DNA from: a candidate division WOR-1 bacterium RIFOXYB2_FULL_46_45
Lineage (GTDB): Bacteria > Margulisbacteria > WOR-1 > XYC2-FULL-46-14
Direction of reading: 5' to 3'
Length of the DNA: 64,000 bases
Assembly (NCBI GenBank): GCA_001771585.1
Contig: MEUE01000003.1
Span: forward strand, 248,001-312,000
Shown: piece by piece, positions 47,160-58,173 of the stretch
Position numbering within the stretch: the first letter of the stretch is position 1
Layout: each line of letters begins with the position of its first letter
The notes under the pieces: generated by a model
The model's database searches: none
Told to the model about the DNA's origin: nothing
Seen by the model: only the letters and a program-made list of their open reading frames with translations
Position numbers and translations under genes: made by a program

Positions 47160-48500
47160 TTATAACGCTTCCAAATACTTCTCAATCTCCCACGGGGTAA
47201 CCTGCATGCGGTAGTCGTCAAATTCGGCTAATTTGGTCTTATAAAACTGGTCAAAAGTGTGTTTGCCCAAAGCGGCTTTAATTGTTTCATCGTTTGCCAG
47301 CTCTTCGATCGCCCGCTTGATTGAAAATGGGAGCATCCCGATATTGAGCTCCTTCAACCGCGAAGAATCAAGCTTGTAAACATCCTCTTCAACCGGCTTG
47401 GGCGGCTTTGCCCCCCCTTTTATCCCCCCCAACCCCACCATCAGCATAGAAGCAAAAGCAAGATAGGGGTTGCAGGACGGATCGGGACAACGCAATTCCA
47501 AACGGGTCGACTGTTCGCGTCCCGGAGAATATCTGGGAATCCTGATTAGTGCCGAACGGTTGATCTGCGCCCAGCAGATATAAACCGGCGCTTCATAGCC
47601 GGAGACCAGCCGTTTATATGAATTGACCGTCGGCGCCAGGATTGCCGTCAGCGCCCGGGCATGTTTGAGCTGTGCCGCCAAAAAACTATAAGCAATTTCC
47701 GAAAGTTTATACTTATCTTTTGGATCAAAAAAGGCATTCTTCCCCTTCTTGTTAAAAAGCGACTGGTGGACGTGCATCCCGTTCCCCGCTTCGCCGAATA
47801 ACGGTTTGGGCATAAAAGAAGCATACAGGCCGTGCTGGGCGGCGATCGATTTGATCACGTACTTTAAAGTGATCGTGTTATCTGCAGAAGAAAGCGCGTC
47901 GGAATACTTGACGTCTATCTCATGCTGGCCGGGGCCGACTTCGTGGTGAGACATCTCCGAGGTCATTCCCATCGCTTCAAGGGCGTAAATAATATCTTCA
48001 CGGACTTCAGAAGCCAGGTCGCGCGCCGGATAATCAAAATAGCCGCCGATATCGTGGGGAACGGTGGTGATCTTGCCGTCTTCCCGCTTCAACAGATAGA
48101 ATTCAACCTCGGGGCCGGTATTATACTCATATCCCATCTTCCCCGCCTCGGCAACCGCCCGCTTTAAAATACTGCGCGGATCGCCCTCAAACGGAATCCC
48201 CTCCGGAGTATGGACATCACAGATAAACCGGGCCGACTTTTTCCCCTCAATTTTCCACGGAATAACTTGATAAGTGGATGGATCGGGACGGAGGATCATA
48301 TCCGATTCGCAGATCCGCATAAAACCCTGGATCGAAGAGCCGTCAAACCAGATCCCTTTTTCCAATATATCCTGCAACCGCGCGATCGGGATCGTGACGC
48401 ACTTCATCATCCCTAAAATGTCGGTGAACTGTAGAAGAATAAACCGGATTCCGTCGGCCTTGGCCCTTTTTAAAACATCATGCTCTTTTGCTCTCAACAC
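47160..48500 (-). CDS. glnA: glutamine synthetase type I, second copy
   Basis: GIWFDGSSIQGFMRICESDMILRPD; GNGMHVHQSLF; NRSALIRIPRY. Confidence 0.96.
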   Translation of the reverse strand: MLRAKEHDVLKRAKADGIRFILLQFTDILGMMKCVTIPIARLQDILEKGIWFDGSSIQGFMRICESDMILRPDPSTYQVIPWKIEGKKSARFICDVHTPEGIPFEGDPRSILKRAVAEAGKMGYEYNTGPEVEFYLLKREDGKITTVPHDIGGYFDYPARDLASEVREDIIYALEAMGMTSEMSHHEVGPGQHEIDVKYSDALSSADNTITLKYVIKSIAAQHGLYASFMPKPLFGEAGNGMHVHQSLFNKKGKNAFFDPKDKYKLSEIAYSFLAAQLKHARALTAILAPTVNSYKRLVSGYEAPVYICWAQINRSALIRIPRYSPGREQSTRLELRCPDPSCNPYLAFASMLMVGLGGIKGGAKPPKPVEEDVYKLDSSRLKELNIGMLPFSIKRAIEELANDETIKAALGKHTFDQFYKTKLAEFDDYRMQVTPWEIEKYLEAL

Positions 48501-48563
48501 CTTTGTTTACCTCCTTATGGAAAATTACACAATAAGTATATCATATCGTGCTATTATAGTAAT

Positions 48564-50444
48564 ATGAGATTTGTTCTGGCCTCCCAATCCCCCCGCAGGA
48601 AAGAACTGCTAAAAAAAGCGGTTCCCGAGTTTACGGTTCTTGAAAGCGGGGTAGACGAAGCGGCAATAACCAAGCGCGATCCGGTGGAATTCGCGGTTGA
48701 AGCGGCGATCCTCAAGGCCAAAGCGATCGGCGATAAAGATCCGGAAGCAACCGTGTTGGGAGCCGACACCGTGGTGGCGATCGACCGCAAAATCCTCGGG
48801 AAACCGAAAGACGAAGCGGACGCCAGAAAGACCCTGGCTCTCCTCTCCGGCACCAAGCATAAGGTGATCACCGGAATCGCCCTCTATAAAAAAGACGAGG
48901 ACAAACTGCTGACCGATTACGAATTAACTTATGTTAAGTTTAAAAAATTAAGCGAGAAGGATATTGACGAATATCTTGCCACCGGCGGTCATGCCGATAA
49001 GGCCGGCTCCTATGCCATCCAGGAGACCGGCGATAAATTTGTCGAAAAAATCGACGGCGATTACGACAATGTGGTCGGGCTACCGGTTGCGCGGCTCAAA
49101 AAACTCCTGAAAAGATTTAATGCCGAAGAGATCGCGGTTGAGATCCAGGATATTGCCCTCCCCGACAACCTGGGAGTGGCAAAATATGAGGGGGAAACAC
49201 TCTTTATCCCAAACGCCGTTTGGGGAGATAAAGTTTCCGTCCGCCTCGGTCAAAAGCACCGCGGAGTGCAATACGCCGAAATAACGAAGATCACGGAAGA
49301 ATCCTCTTTTCGCGATACCCCACCCTGCCCCCACTTTGGCATTTGCGGAGGATGTGTTTTTCAGAACCTAAAATACGAAAAGCAGCTTGAACTGAAGAAA
49401 AAAAATCTTGACCATAATTTGCGCACCATTGGAAAGACGACCCTGAGTTTTGATCTTATGGTTTACGGCTCCCCCTCCAAATATCACTACCGCAACAAGA
49501 TGGAATTCGCCTTCGGTGAAGAAGAGGGCAAAATAATCCTCGGACTCAGAAAACGGGGAACGCACCAGACCGCGGCGATTGGTCAATGCGAGATTTTCAG
49601 CCCGCTGGTTTCAAAAATCTTCCCGATTATCCTTGATTTTGTGGCGCGGCACCATCTTGATATGCGCTTTTTGCGGCATCTGGTGGTGAGAGAAGGGAAA
49701 CGTACCGGAGAGCTCATGCTTATCCTTGTAACCAGGAACGGGAAGCTCCCCGACCCGGGGCATCTGATCGCAACATTAGTCGACCAAATTCCGCAATTGA
49801 AAAGTTTTTACTGGGTAAAAAACGACCAGCTGGCCGACGTGGTGGCATATGAAGAGGTAAAACACTTATACGGCGAGAAATTTATCACCGACCTGATCGG
49901 ACCGAAGCGCTATTATATCTATCCGCAGACCTTTTTCCAGCCGAACACCCTGGGAGCGGAAATTTTGTACGGCAAAGTGGCCGAATTTGCTGAATTGACC
50001 GGGAAACAGAGAATCTTGGGTCTTTATTGCGGCGCCGGATCGATTGAAGTTTTCTTGGCCGACCATTCCAAGCGGGCGATCGGGATCGACCTTTCCGAAT
50101 TTAATATCGAAACCGCCAAAGAAAACGCCAAGCTGAACAATCTGGACAACTGCATTTTCCATGCCGGGGAAGTGGAGAAACTATTAAGGGACGGAAAATT
50201 CGACGCCGATGTTGTGGTAGTTGACCCCCCCCGCTCCGGGCTAAGCGGCAAGGCGATCAAATTGATCCTGGGGCTCAATGTCCCGAAATTAATCTATGTC
50301 TCCTGCAACCCGGCCACTTTTGCCCGCGATCTGGCGGTCCTTCAGGAAGGGAAATATTCAATTAAGGATTTGGCCGCAATTGACATGTTCCCCCAAACCA
50401 CGCATTTGGAAAGTATCGCCTTACTCACCCTGCCACAATATTGA
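48564..50444 (+). CDS. fusion: Maf-type nucleotide pyrophosphatase + RlmD/RumA-type 23S rRNA (uracil-5)-methyltransferase
   Basis: [17 protein letters not shown]...[26 protein letters not shown]...[80 protein letters not shown]. One uninterrupted frame. Confidence 0.93.
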   Translation: MRFVLASQSPRRKELLKKAVPEFTVLESGVDEAAITKRDPVEFAVEAAILKAKAIGDKDPEATVLGADTVVAIDRKILGKPKDEADARKTLALLSGTKHKVITGIALYKKDEDKLLTDYELTYVKFKKLSEKDIDEYLATGGHADKAGSYAIQETGDKFVEKIDGDYDNVVGLPVARLKKLLKRFNAEEIAVEIQDIALPDNLGVAKYEGETLFIPNAVWGDKVSVRLGQKHRGVQYAEITKITEESSFRDTPPCPHFGICGGCVFQNLKYEKQLELKKKNLDHNLRTIGKTTLSFDLMVYGSPSKYHYRNKMEFAFGEEEGKIILGLRKRGTHQTAAIGQCEIFSPLVSKIFPIILDFVARHHLDMRFLRHLVVREGKRTGELMLILVTRNGKLPDPGHLIATLVDQIPQLKSFYWVKNDQLADVVAYEEVKHLYGEKFITDLIGPKRYYIYPQTFFQPNTLGAEILYGKVAEFAELTGKQRILGLYCGAGSIEVFLADHSKRAIGIDLSEFNIETAKENAKLNNLDNCIFHAGEVEKLLRDGKFDADVVVVDPPRSGLSGKAIKLILGLNVPKLIYVSCNPATFARDLAVLQEGKYSIKDLAAIDMFPQTTHLESIALLTLPQY

Positions 50445-52557
50445 GCATCTTCTTTGGGACGTAGATAATCTTTTTGATTTGTTTTCCGGAGGTAAAAGTC
50501 CGGACTCTTTCCGATTGTTGGGCCAATTCTTTGACCTGCTCCTCTCCCGCGTCGGCAGAAACGGTAATTGTATCCCGAACTTTTCCGTTTACCGAAATCG
50601 GAATCTCAATCGTCTCTTCAACAATCAGCTTGGGATCATATTTGGGCCACGGCTGCTGGTGGACTGAGTCCTGGTGACCCAATTGCTTCCAAAGTTCCTC
50701 GGATGTAAAAGGAGCAAACGGCGACAAGAAAATTAGAAACTTATCTAAAATATCGGGGCCTAAAGGCCCCTCTACGCGGGTTAATTCGTTCAAAAGTTCC
50801 ATCATCTTCGCAATCGCGGTGTTAAACGAAAATCTTTCAATATCTTCCGTCACGGCCTTGATTGTTTGATGTAATTTTTTTAATATTTGTGCTTCGGATT
50901 TAGAGTTTTGATTTTGTTTAGAGTTTAGAGTTTCGGATTTATCAGAAACGAGTCGTCTGACTCGATTAAGAAACCGATAGACTCCTTCAACTCCCTTATC
51001 CGACCACTCCAGCTCCCTCTCCGGCGGCGCGGCGAATAAAATAAAGAGCCGGGCAGAATCGGCTCCGTATTTAGCGATAATATCGTTCGGGTCAACCACA
51101 TTCCCTTTTGACTTGCTCATCTTGGCACCGTCTTTCACCACCATCCCCTGGGTGAAAAGATTGGTAAAGGGCTCGTCGCAAGAAACCAATCCGAGATCAA
51201 ACAAAACTTTGGTAAAAAAGCGGGAATAGAGCAGGTGCAAAATCGCGTGTTCAACCCCACCAACATACTGATCAACCGGCATATACTTGTCGGCCATTTT
51301 TTTTGAAAAAGCTTCTTTGTTGTTTTTTGGATCGCAATAGCGCAAGTAGTACCAGGAGGAACAGATGAAGGTATCCATGGTATCCGTCTCCCGCCTTGCT
51401 TTCCCTCCGCACGTGGGACATTTGACATTGTTAAAGGACTTTGAAGAAGCAAGAGGAGAATCTCCTTCGCCTGTAAATTCGACATCGCGCGGAAGTGTGA
51501 CCGGCAAATCTTTGTCCGGAACTTCGACCGTCCCACATTTATCACAATAAATAATCGGGATCGGCGCCCCCCAGTATCTTTGGCGGGAAATCAGCCAATC
51601 ACGCAGTTTAAAATTAGTTTTCCACTCGCCAATCTCTCCCGTAAACGGCTCCGCCTCTTTGATCGGCAAATTATTCTGCTTCGCGAATTCACGATCCCGC
51701 TCATCGTGCGCCGGGACCGCCATGATCGCTCCGGTCCCGTATTCCATCAGGACATATTCCGAGATCCAGATCGGTATTTTTTCGTTGTTGGCCGGATTTA
51801 TCGCGTATTTGCCGGTAAAGCCGCTCTTTTTTCCCTCCGCCAAAGGATGCCCCGGCGCCACCACCATAAAAGTTACCCCAAGCAAAGTATCGGGCCTGGT
51901 GGTATAGATTAATAATTCATCATCTTTGAGCTTTTCGCTTTGCACTTTGAACTTTATTTCCACTCCCCTTGATTTGCCGATCCAATTGCGCTGCATGGTT
52001 TTGACGTTCTCCGGCCAGCCGGCAAGCTTATCTATATCCGCAAGCAGCCGCTCCGCGTAATCCGTGATTTTTAAGAACCATTGTTCCAATTTTTTTTCTT
52101 CAACCAGTGAGTCGCAGCGCCAGCATTTTCCGTCTTTTACCTGTTCGTTGGCCAAAACCGTATTGCATTTCGGACAAAAATTTACCGAAGCCGCTTTTTT
52201 ATATGCCAGTCCTTTCTTGTAAAACTGGAGGAAGAGCCACTGGGTCCATTTGTAATAATCGGGATCGCAGGTTGTGACTTCGCGCTCCCAGTCGTAGGAA
52301 ATTCCGAGCGATTTGATCTGGAGAGTCATGTCTGCAATGCATTTTTTGGTCCAGTCGGCCGGATGGGTCTTGTGTTTTATCGCGGCATTTTCTGCGGGTA
52401 ATCCGAAAGCATCCCAGCCGATCGGATAGATGACTTCAAATCCTTGCATCCTTTTGTAGCGGGCCAGGACATCCCCGATGGCATAATTGCGAACATGCCC
52501 CATGTGGAGATTGCCGGACGGGTACGGGAACATTACTAGGTCGTAGAATTTCTTCAT
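50425..52557 (-). CDS. leuS: leucyl-tRNA synthetase (compact)
   Basis: [63 protein letters not shown]. Confidence 0.96.
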   Translation of the reverse strand: MKKFYDLVMFPYPSGNLHMGHVRNYAIGDVLARYKRMQGFEVIYPIGWDAFGLPAENAAIKHKTHPADWTKKCIADMTLQIKSLGISYDWEREVTTCDPDYYKWTQWLFLQFYKKGLAYKKAASVNFCPKCNTVLANEQVKDGKCWRCDSLVEEKKLEQWFLKITDYAERLLADIDKLAGWPENVKTMQRNWIGKSRGVEIKFKVQSEKLKDDELLIYTTRPDTLLGVTFMVVAPGHPLAEGKKSGFTGKYAINPANNEKIPIWISEYVLMEYGTGAIMAVPAHDERDREFAKQNNLPIKEAEPFTGEIGEWKTNFKLRDWLISRQRYWGAPIPIIYCDKCGTVEVPDKDLPVTLPRDVEFTGEGDSPLASSKSFNNVKCPTCGGKARRETDTMDTFICSSWYYLRYCDPKNNKEAFSKKMADKYMPVDQYVGGVEHAILHLLYSRFFTKVLFDLGLVSCDEPFTNLFTQGMVVKDGAKMSKSKGNVVDPNDIIAKYGADSARLFILFAAPPERELEWSDKGVEGVYRFLNRVRRLVSDKSETLNSKQNQNSKSEAQILKKLHQTIKAVTEDIERFSFNTAIAKMMELLNELTRVEGPLGPDILDKFLIFLSPFAPFTSEELWKQLGHQDSVHQQPWPKYDPKLIVEETIEIPISVNGKVRDTITVSADAGEEQVKELAQQSERVRTFTSGKQIKKIIYVPKKMLNIVAG

Positions 52558-52593
52558 GACTATTAAAATACTAACAAAACTACGATAGAAAGT

Positions 52594-52682
52594 CTATCAG
52601 GATATCAGGGGATCAGTAGGCAGGATATCAGTAAATCAGATTATCAGGCCTTTGAAATCCTGATGTCCTAATATACTGACAA
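52594..52682. repeat. ATCAGGATATCAG-type degenerate repeat tract
   Basis: TATCAGGATATCAGGGGATCAGTAGGCAGGATATCAGTAAATCAGATTATCAGG... Confidence 0.85.
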
Positions 52683-52770
52683 CTGTCCAAATTTCGACAT
52701 TTTTGCTTGTTTTTGCCCCTTTTGTCCAGGCGCGAAAATTGCTGGATACTTGTTAAGGGGGATAAATATC

Positions 52771-53220
52771 ATGAGCATATCAAAAGATCAGGTTATCAGT
52801 AGGCAGGATCCCAGGGAATCAGAATGCCAGGTAAAAGCAGGATTTGAAACACTATGGGTTTGGCAAAAAGCGTACAAATTGATGTTGGAAGTTCATAAAA
52901 TATGCAAAACACTTCCAGGAGAAGAACGATTTAAAAGGAGAGACCAACTGGAAAGATCTTCTTCCTCTGTAGTTGACAATATAGCAGAAGGCCATACCAG
53001 TTACTACTATCAGGAGAAAATAAAAGGATTTAATGTGGCCAGAAAAGAAACAGGCGAAACACAAAATCATATCCGATCTTTGGAAGGCAAACGATACCTA
53101 GATAAAGAAAAAGCAAATGATTTAATCGCCAGATATGAAGAAGTTTTAAGAGGGATCAATGGCTATGTTCGTTGGGTCCGTGAAAAGAGGATATCAGGAA
53201 ATCGGGACACCAGTAGGTAG
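52771..53220 (+). CDS. four-helix bundle protein (23S rRNA-intervening-sequence/S23 family)
   Basis: FETLWVWQKAYKLMLEVHKICKTLPGEERFKRRDQLERSSSSVVDNIAEGHTS... Confidence 0.92.
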   Translation: MSISKDQVISRQDPRESECQVKAGFETLWVWQKAYKLMLEVHKICKTLPGEERFKRRDQLERSSSSVVDNIAEGHTSYYYQEKIKGFNVARKETGETQNHIRSLEGKRYLDKEKANDLIARYEEVLRGINGYVRWVREKRISGNRDTSR

Positions 53221-53280
53221 CATATCAGTCTATCGGGATATCAGTGGATAGAATATTAAGAACAGGCATATCAGTAAAAA
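53188..53280. repeat. ATCAGGATATCAG-type tract overlapping the S23 3' end
   Basis: GGATATCAGGAAATCGGGACACCAGTAGGTAGCATATCAGTCTATCGGGATATCAGTGG. Confidence 0.85.
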
Positions 53281-53287
53281 GGTTAAA

Positions 53288-53953
53288 TTAGTTTTTTATC
53301 AACTCTTTTAACGATGGTTTCATGCTAAAAATACTTTTTTTTAACTCTTGATTAACGTCTTTTATTCTAATAAAACTTTTTTCGCGATTTAATTCTTTAT
53401 TGTTTCTCTCAATATTTTCAACAACTTCATCGCAAAAATTTATTGAAGAGTGGATGTTGTTGTATAGGTTTTTTAACAAGAAAGCTTTTGTGCCTCTTTT
53501 CATTTTTGGATGATTTTTAATCAAACTTTGTGTTTTATTTAATTGGTCAATGGTCTCGTAAATATTTAATACTTTATTTGTTTGTCCATCTGGGAAAAAA
53601 TATAAATCCTCCAATAAAACATCAAATACCTTTGTACTATATTCGGTACTATACCACTTTAGATCTGCCAATTGCTCCATAGAATACGTGGGATAACTTG
53701 CTTCACTAAGGTAAATATGATTAAGGAGTTTGTTTTCCGTACTAATCAAATCAAGACAAAGTATTTTAGCAATCTTTTCTTTTGCCCGATCATCATCATA
53801 TTTTTTGAGCCCTACTTCTGTAAAAATACTAAGAATTGTTCCCAAAATTGTTCCGATGATTAGAATAATTAAATCTTTACGTCCTTCTTTAAAAAATTCT
53901 CTCCACCAAATACTTTGAGGTTTTTCTTTGTTTTTTAAAATATCGCTATCCAT
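53288..53953 (-). CDS. hypothetical single-TM protein
   Basis: 221-aa ORF, TM LIILIIGTILGTILSIF. Confidence 0.55.
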   Translation of the reverse strand: MDSDILKNKEKPQSIWWREFFKEGRKDLIILIIGTILGTILSIFTEVGLKKYDDDRAKEKIAKILCLDLISTENKLLNHIYLSEASYPTYSMEQLADLKWYSTEYSTKVFDVLLEDLYFFPDGQTNKVLNIYETIDQLNKTQSLIKNHPKMKRGTKAFLLKNLYNNIHSSINFCDEVVENIERNNKELNREKSFIRIKDVNQELKKSIFSMKPSLKELIKN

Positions 53954-53965
53954 TTACTGCCATCA

Positions 53966-54029
53966 ACCTGATATCCTGGTATTTTGATGCTCTACCAACT
54001 GATCCCCTGGTCCCCTGATACCCTACTTC
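53966..54029. repeat. ATCAGGATATCAG-type tract (inverted orientation)
   Basis: CCTGATATCCTGGTATTTTGATGCTCTACCAACTGATCCCCTGGTCCCCTGATACCC. Confidence 0.8.
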
Positions 54030-56908
54030 CTGCGGCCGGGCTTGCGCGGAGTTTTTTTCATGTCGCCCGATTCTTCGGAATCCTTGTCTCCTTTGACCTG
54101 GGTCTCTTCATCTTTGAACCTGGCTTCTTCGGCCGGTTTCTTTTTCTTTATCTCCGCCTGGCCGATTCTTTCAAAAACCACTTTGCAGTCGGCCATCTTC
54201 GCCCCGATCTTGTCGCCGGGAACAAATTTTCCGGCAATGATCTCGTTTGAAAGCGGGTTCTCGATCAGTTTTTGCACCGAACGGCGCAGCGGCCGGGCGC
54301 CGAATTTCGGCTCATAGCCGTCTTTTACGATCTGAGCGGTGACATCGTCGTTGATCACAAGCTGCATCTCCTGGTTCTCGATATTTTTTTCCACATCGCC
54401 GACCATTAATTTGGCGATCCGTTTTAGATCTTCTTCTCCCAGCGGATGGAAGACGATGATCTCGTCGATGCGGTTTAGGAATTCCGGACGGAACTCCCGC
54501 TTCATCTCGTCCATGACCGTCTCTTTCATCTTTTCATAACCGGTTTCGCGCTGGGCGGAGGCCATAAACCCGATCGGCCCCTGCTGGATGATCATTCTCT
54601 GCCCGATGTTGGTCGTCATGATGATCACGGTGTTTTTGAAATCAACCGTCTTCCCTTTGGCATCGGTGACCCGGCCGTCTTCCAATACTTGCAGAAGGAC
54701 GTTGAAAACATCCGGGTGGGCTTTTTCTATCTCGTCAAACAAAATCACCGAATACGGCTTGCGGCGGACCGCTTCCGTCAGCTTCCCCCCTTCTTCGTAG
54801 CCGACATAGCCGGGAGGGGCTCCCAACAGGCGGGAGACCGAATGCTTCTCCATAAATTCGGACATGTCGATCCGGATCATCGCTTCCTGGGTGCCGAACA
54901 TAAACTCCGCCAGTCGCCTAGCAACTTCGGTCTTTCCAACTCCGGTTGGTCCGGCAAAAATAAACGATCCGATCGGACGCTCCGGCGGCTTGAGCCCCGC
55001 CCTTCCCCTCCTGATCGCCTGGGAGATCGCCATCACCGCCTCATCCTGTCCGATGATGCGCTCTTTCAGTTTTTCTTCCATGTTGGTCAATTTTTCCGAT
55101 TCGGCCTTGGTCAATTTTAAGACCGGGATCCCGGTCCAGTCGGAGACGACTTCGGCAATATCTTCTTCGGTTATTATGACCGCCGCTTTATCCTGCCGCT
55201 CTTCCCATTTCTTTTCAAGCTCTTTCACCTTGTCCGAAATCGCGTTGATGCGATCCCTTAGGCTGGCCGCTTTCTCGTATTTTTGGGTGCTGAGCGCTTC
55301 GTCTTTTTCTTTTTTGGCCTGCTCGAGCTCTTTGCGCGCTTCGCGTAATTCGTTTGAAGTGTCGACCCGTTTTAAACGGACCTTGGCCGCCGCTTCGTCC
55401 ATGACATCGATCGCTTTGTCGGGAAGGAACCGGTCCGAAATATAGCGGGCCGAAAGATGGACCGCCGCCTCGATTGCTACATCGGGAATGGTGACTCGAT
55501 GGAACTCTTCATACTTGGGGCGGATCCCCTTTAAGATTTCAACCGTGAATTCCGGGGTCGGCTCATTGACCATGACCGGCTGGAAACGGCGCTCCAGCGC
55601 GGCGTCCTTCTCTATATTCTTGCGGTATTCGTCAACGGTGGTCGCCCCGATTACCTGCAGTTCCCCTCTCGCCAAAGCCGGTTTCAACATATTGGCGGCG
55701 TCAATCGCCCCTTCCGCTCCACCCGCTCCAACCAGGGTGTGGAGTTCGTCGATAAACAAAATGATCTGGCGTTTTTTGGCTAAAATTTCTTCCAGAACTT
55801 TTTTAACTCTCGCTTCAAATTCGCCGCGATACTTGGTCCCGGCAACCATCCCCCCCAAATCCAAAGCGATGACCTGCTTGTCTTTCAAAACATCGGGAAC
55901 GGTTCCGGCAACGATGCGGTTGGCCAAACCTTCAACAATGGCAGTTTTGCCAACTCCCGGGTCTCCCATCAGCACCGGATTGTTTTTGGTCCGTCTCGCC
56001 AAAATTCTGGTGATCCGGTCGATCTCTTTTTCTCGTCCAACTACCGGATCAAGCCGCCCTTCGCGGGAATCGGCGGTCAAATCCCTTCCATAAGAAGCCA
56101 AAGCCGCTTTCCTGGTTGGCGCCCTGGTCCCAATCCCGCCCCCCGCCCCTCCGAATGGCAGTCCGAAAAATCCTCCGGGACCTCCCATCTCTTCTTCTCC
56201 TCCAAAAGGGCCAAATTCTTCCGGTCCCTCCGACGGTTCAAACGGCTCCGGTCCGGCGGAAAGAGGAGGCGCCTCGCCTTTGCGCATCTGTCCGATAACT
56301 TCTTCAACTACCCGGTCGTAAGAAACTTTCCTTTTCTGCAGGGCCTGAGCGGCGATTGAATTACCCTCGCGAATAAGACCGAGTAAAACATGTTCCGCTT
56401 CAACCAACGGCGCGCCCAGCTCTTTTGCGATATTGAAAGCCAGTTCCAAAACCTTTTTTGAGCGGGGAGAAAGGGTGATTTCCCGCGGATGGGTTTCACC
56501 TCTGCCGATCAATGACTCGGTCTCCGAAAAAAGATCTACCATATCAAGTTTCAACGCTTCCAATACCTTGTAGGCCAATCCCTCTTCCTTTATTATTCCC
56601 AGCAAAAGATGCTCCGGAGTCAGATGGTCGTGGGAGAGGCGGGTTGATTCTTCTTTGGCCAGATGGATCACCTTTTGCGCCGATTCCCCAAAGTAATCAA
56701 AAATTCTTTCATCAGGGCGACGTTTGAACATGGAAGCAAAAATATCCGGTATTTCAAAAAATCCGGGAAACCCGAACTCTTCCGGCATGAAGCCCATCTT
56801 CTCCGCGCACTCGACACAAAGGTGCTTTACCACCTTTCTGCCGTTTACAACCTTTGTGACATGTACCGTCGCCGGATTAACATGACAGTTTTCGCACATC
56901 ATTACCAC
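54023..56908 (-). CDS. clpC: ClpC-type AAA+ protease ATPase with N-terminal McsA-like zinc module
   Basis: [35 protein letters not shown], then Clp-N repeats and two AAA+ modules. Confidence 0.93.
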   Translation of the reverse strand: MVMMCENCHVNPATVHVTKVVNGRKVVKHLCVECAEKMGFMPEEFGFPGFFEIPDIFASMFKRRPDERIFDYFGESAQKVIHLAKEESTRLSHDHLTPEHLLLGIIKEEGLAYKVLEALKLDMVDLFSETESLIGRGETHPREITLSPRSKKVLELAFNIAKELGAPLVEAEHVLLGLIREGNSIAAQALQKRKVSYDRVVEEVIGQMRKGEAPPLSAGPEPFEPSEGPEEFGPFGGEEEMGGPGGFFGLPFGGAGGGIGTRAPTRKAALASYGRDLTADSREGRLDPVVGREKEIDRITRILARRTKNNPVLMGDPGVGKTAIVEGLANRIVAGTVPDVLKDKQVIALDLGGMVAGTKYRGEFEARVKKVLEEILAKKRQIILFIDELHTLVGAGGAEGAIDAANMLKPALARGELQVIGATTVDEYRKNIEKDAALERRFQPVMVNEPTPEFTVEILKGIRPKYEEFHRVTIPDVAIEAAVHLSARYISDRFLPDKAIDVMDEAAAKVRLKRVDTSNELREARKELEQAKKEKDEALSTQKYEKAASLRDRINAISDKVKELEKKWEERQDKAAVIITEEDIAEVVSDWTGIPVLKLTKAESEKLTNMEEKLKERIIGQDEAVMAISQAIRRGRAGLKPPERPIGSFIFAGPTGVGKTEVARRLAEFMFGTQEAMIRIDMSEFMEKHSVSRLLGAPPGYVGYEEGGKLTEAVRRKPYSVILFDEIEKAHPDVFNVLLQVLEDGRVTDAKGKTVDFKNTVIIMTTNIGQRMIIQQGPIGFMASAQRETGYEKMKETVMDEMKREFRPEFLNRIDEIIVFHPLGEEDLKRIAKLMVGDVEKNIENQEMQLVINDDVTAQIVKDGYEPKFGARPLRRSVQKLIENPLSNEIIAGKFVPGDKIGAKMADCKVVFERIGQAEIKKKKPAEEARFKDEETQVKGDKDSEESGDMKKTPRKPGRRK

Positions 56909-56923
56909 TTAAATCGTCTCCTT

Positions 56924-58171
56924 TCAGAGTCCAACTCTAATTACATTATCGACTTTTTCAACAACCGCAAGTTTTTTAATTTTTGACAGCGCCCGGTTAA
57001 AATTCTCTTCAACCACTTCATGGAAAATAATAACCAGCGGCGCGGATTTACCGTGCGATTCTTTTTGTAAGACCGTCTGGATGCTGACCCCCTCTTCTCC
57101 AAAGACCTTTGATATCTGGGCCAAAACTCCCGGCTTGTCCGGAACAGTCATGCGGACATAATAGCGGCTTTTGGTCTTTGAAATATCTTTCACCCTCATC
57201 TTGGAATGCGCCCTTCTTTGCGACGGGGTCCCGTGGGCGGCGGCGATAATATCGTTAATAATTGCCGAAGCGGTCGGATCTCCCCCCGCCCCCTGGCCGT
57301 AAAACATTAATTCTCCCACCGCGTCCCCCACCACATAAATCGCGTTCATCGGTCCTCCGACCGAAGCCAGCGGATGATCTTTGGACACCATCACCGGATG
57401 GACGTGCACCTCAACTTCCCCGTCTTTCTGTTTGGCTACCGCCAAAAGCTTGATGACATAGCCGATCTCACCAGCATAGGAAATATCTTCTTTGGTAATT
57501 TTGGTGATCCCTTCAAAATAGACCTCGGAGAAATCAACCAGAACCCCGAAGGCCATCAGGGTTAAAATTACCGCCTTATAAGCCGCGTCGTAGCCTTCAA
57601 CATCATTTTTTGGATTGGCTTCGGCGTAGCCCTTCTCCTTCGCTCTTAACAGAGCTTCGGAGAACGACATCTTATCGTTGGTCATGCTGGATAAAATGTA
57701 ATTGGTGGTCCCGTTGACGATCCCGTAAACCTGATAAATATTATTGGCATAGAGGCTTTCACGCAGCGGCTGGAGGATCGGTATCCCCCCTCCCACTGCC
57801 GCCTCAAAAAAGACCGAGACGTTGTTTTCACTCGCGGTTTTTAAAATTTGATCGGCATGCAGGGCAACAACTTCTTTATTTGAAGTGACAACGTGCTTGC
57901 CGTTTTTTAACGCCTGCAGAATATATTGCAGTGCCGGCTTGGTCCCGCCGATCGCTTCAACGACTACTTCAATTGAAGGATCGTTGATGACCTCTTCGGA
58001 CTTTTTGGTCAAAAGGGGATGTTTCCTGCTTGTCTTGGGATCGGCAATCTTTACAACCTTCAATTCTATCCCCGATTTCTCCGCGATGGTCTTCCCGTTC
58101 CGATTGATGAGCGCCGCTACCGCGGAACCGATATTGCCGTATCCCAATACGCCGATGTTTACTTTTTTCAT
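56924..58171 (-). CDS. hom: homoserine dehydrogenase
   Basis: VGVLGYGNIGSAVAALINRNG...NGTTNYILSSM...C-terminal ACT. Confidence 0.95.
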   Translation of the reverse strand: MKKVNIGVLGYGNIGSAVAALINRNGKTIAEKSGIELKVVKIADPKTSRKHPLLTKKSEEVINDPSIEVVVEAIGGTKPALQYILQALKNGKHVVTSNKEVVALHADQILKTASENNVSVFFEAAVGGGIPILQPLRESLYANNIYQVYGIVNGTTNYILSSMTNDKMSFSEALLRAKEKGYAEANPKNDVEGYDAAYKAVILTLMAFGVLVDFSEVYFEGITKITKEDISYAGEIGYVIKLLAVAKQKDGEVEVHVHPVMVSKDHPLASVGGPMNAIYVVGDAVGELMFYGQGAGGDPTASAIINDIIAAAHGTPSQRRAHSKMRVKDISKTKSRYYVRMTVPDKPGVLAQISKVFGEEGVSIQTVLQKESHGKSAPLVIIFHEVVEENFNRALSKIKKLAVVEKVDNVIRVGL

Positions 58172-58173
58172 TA

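Noticed and set aside
52594-53280. CRISPR-like array
   Set aside because: Short, irregular, degenerate ATCAGG repeats without uniform repeat/spacer lengths and no cas genes.
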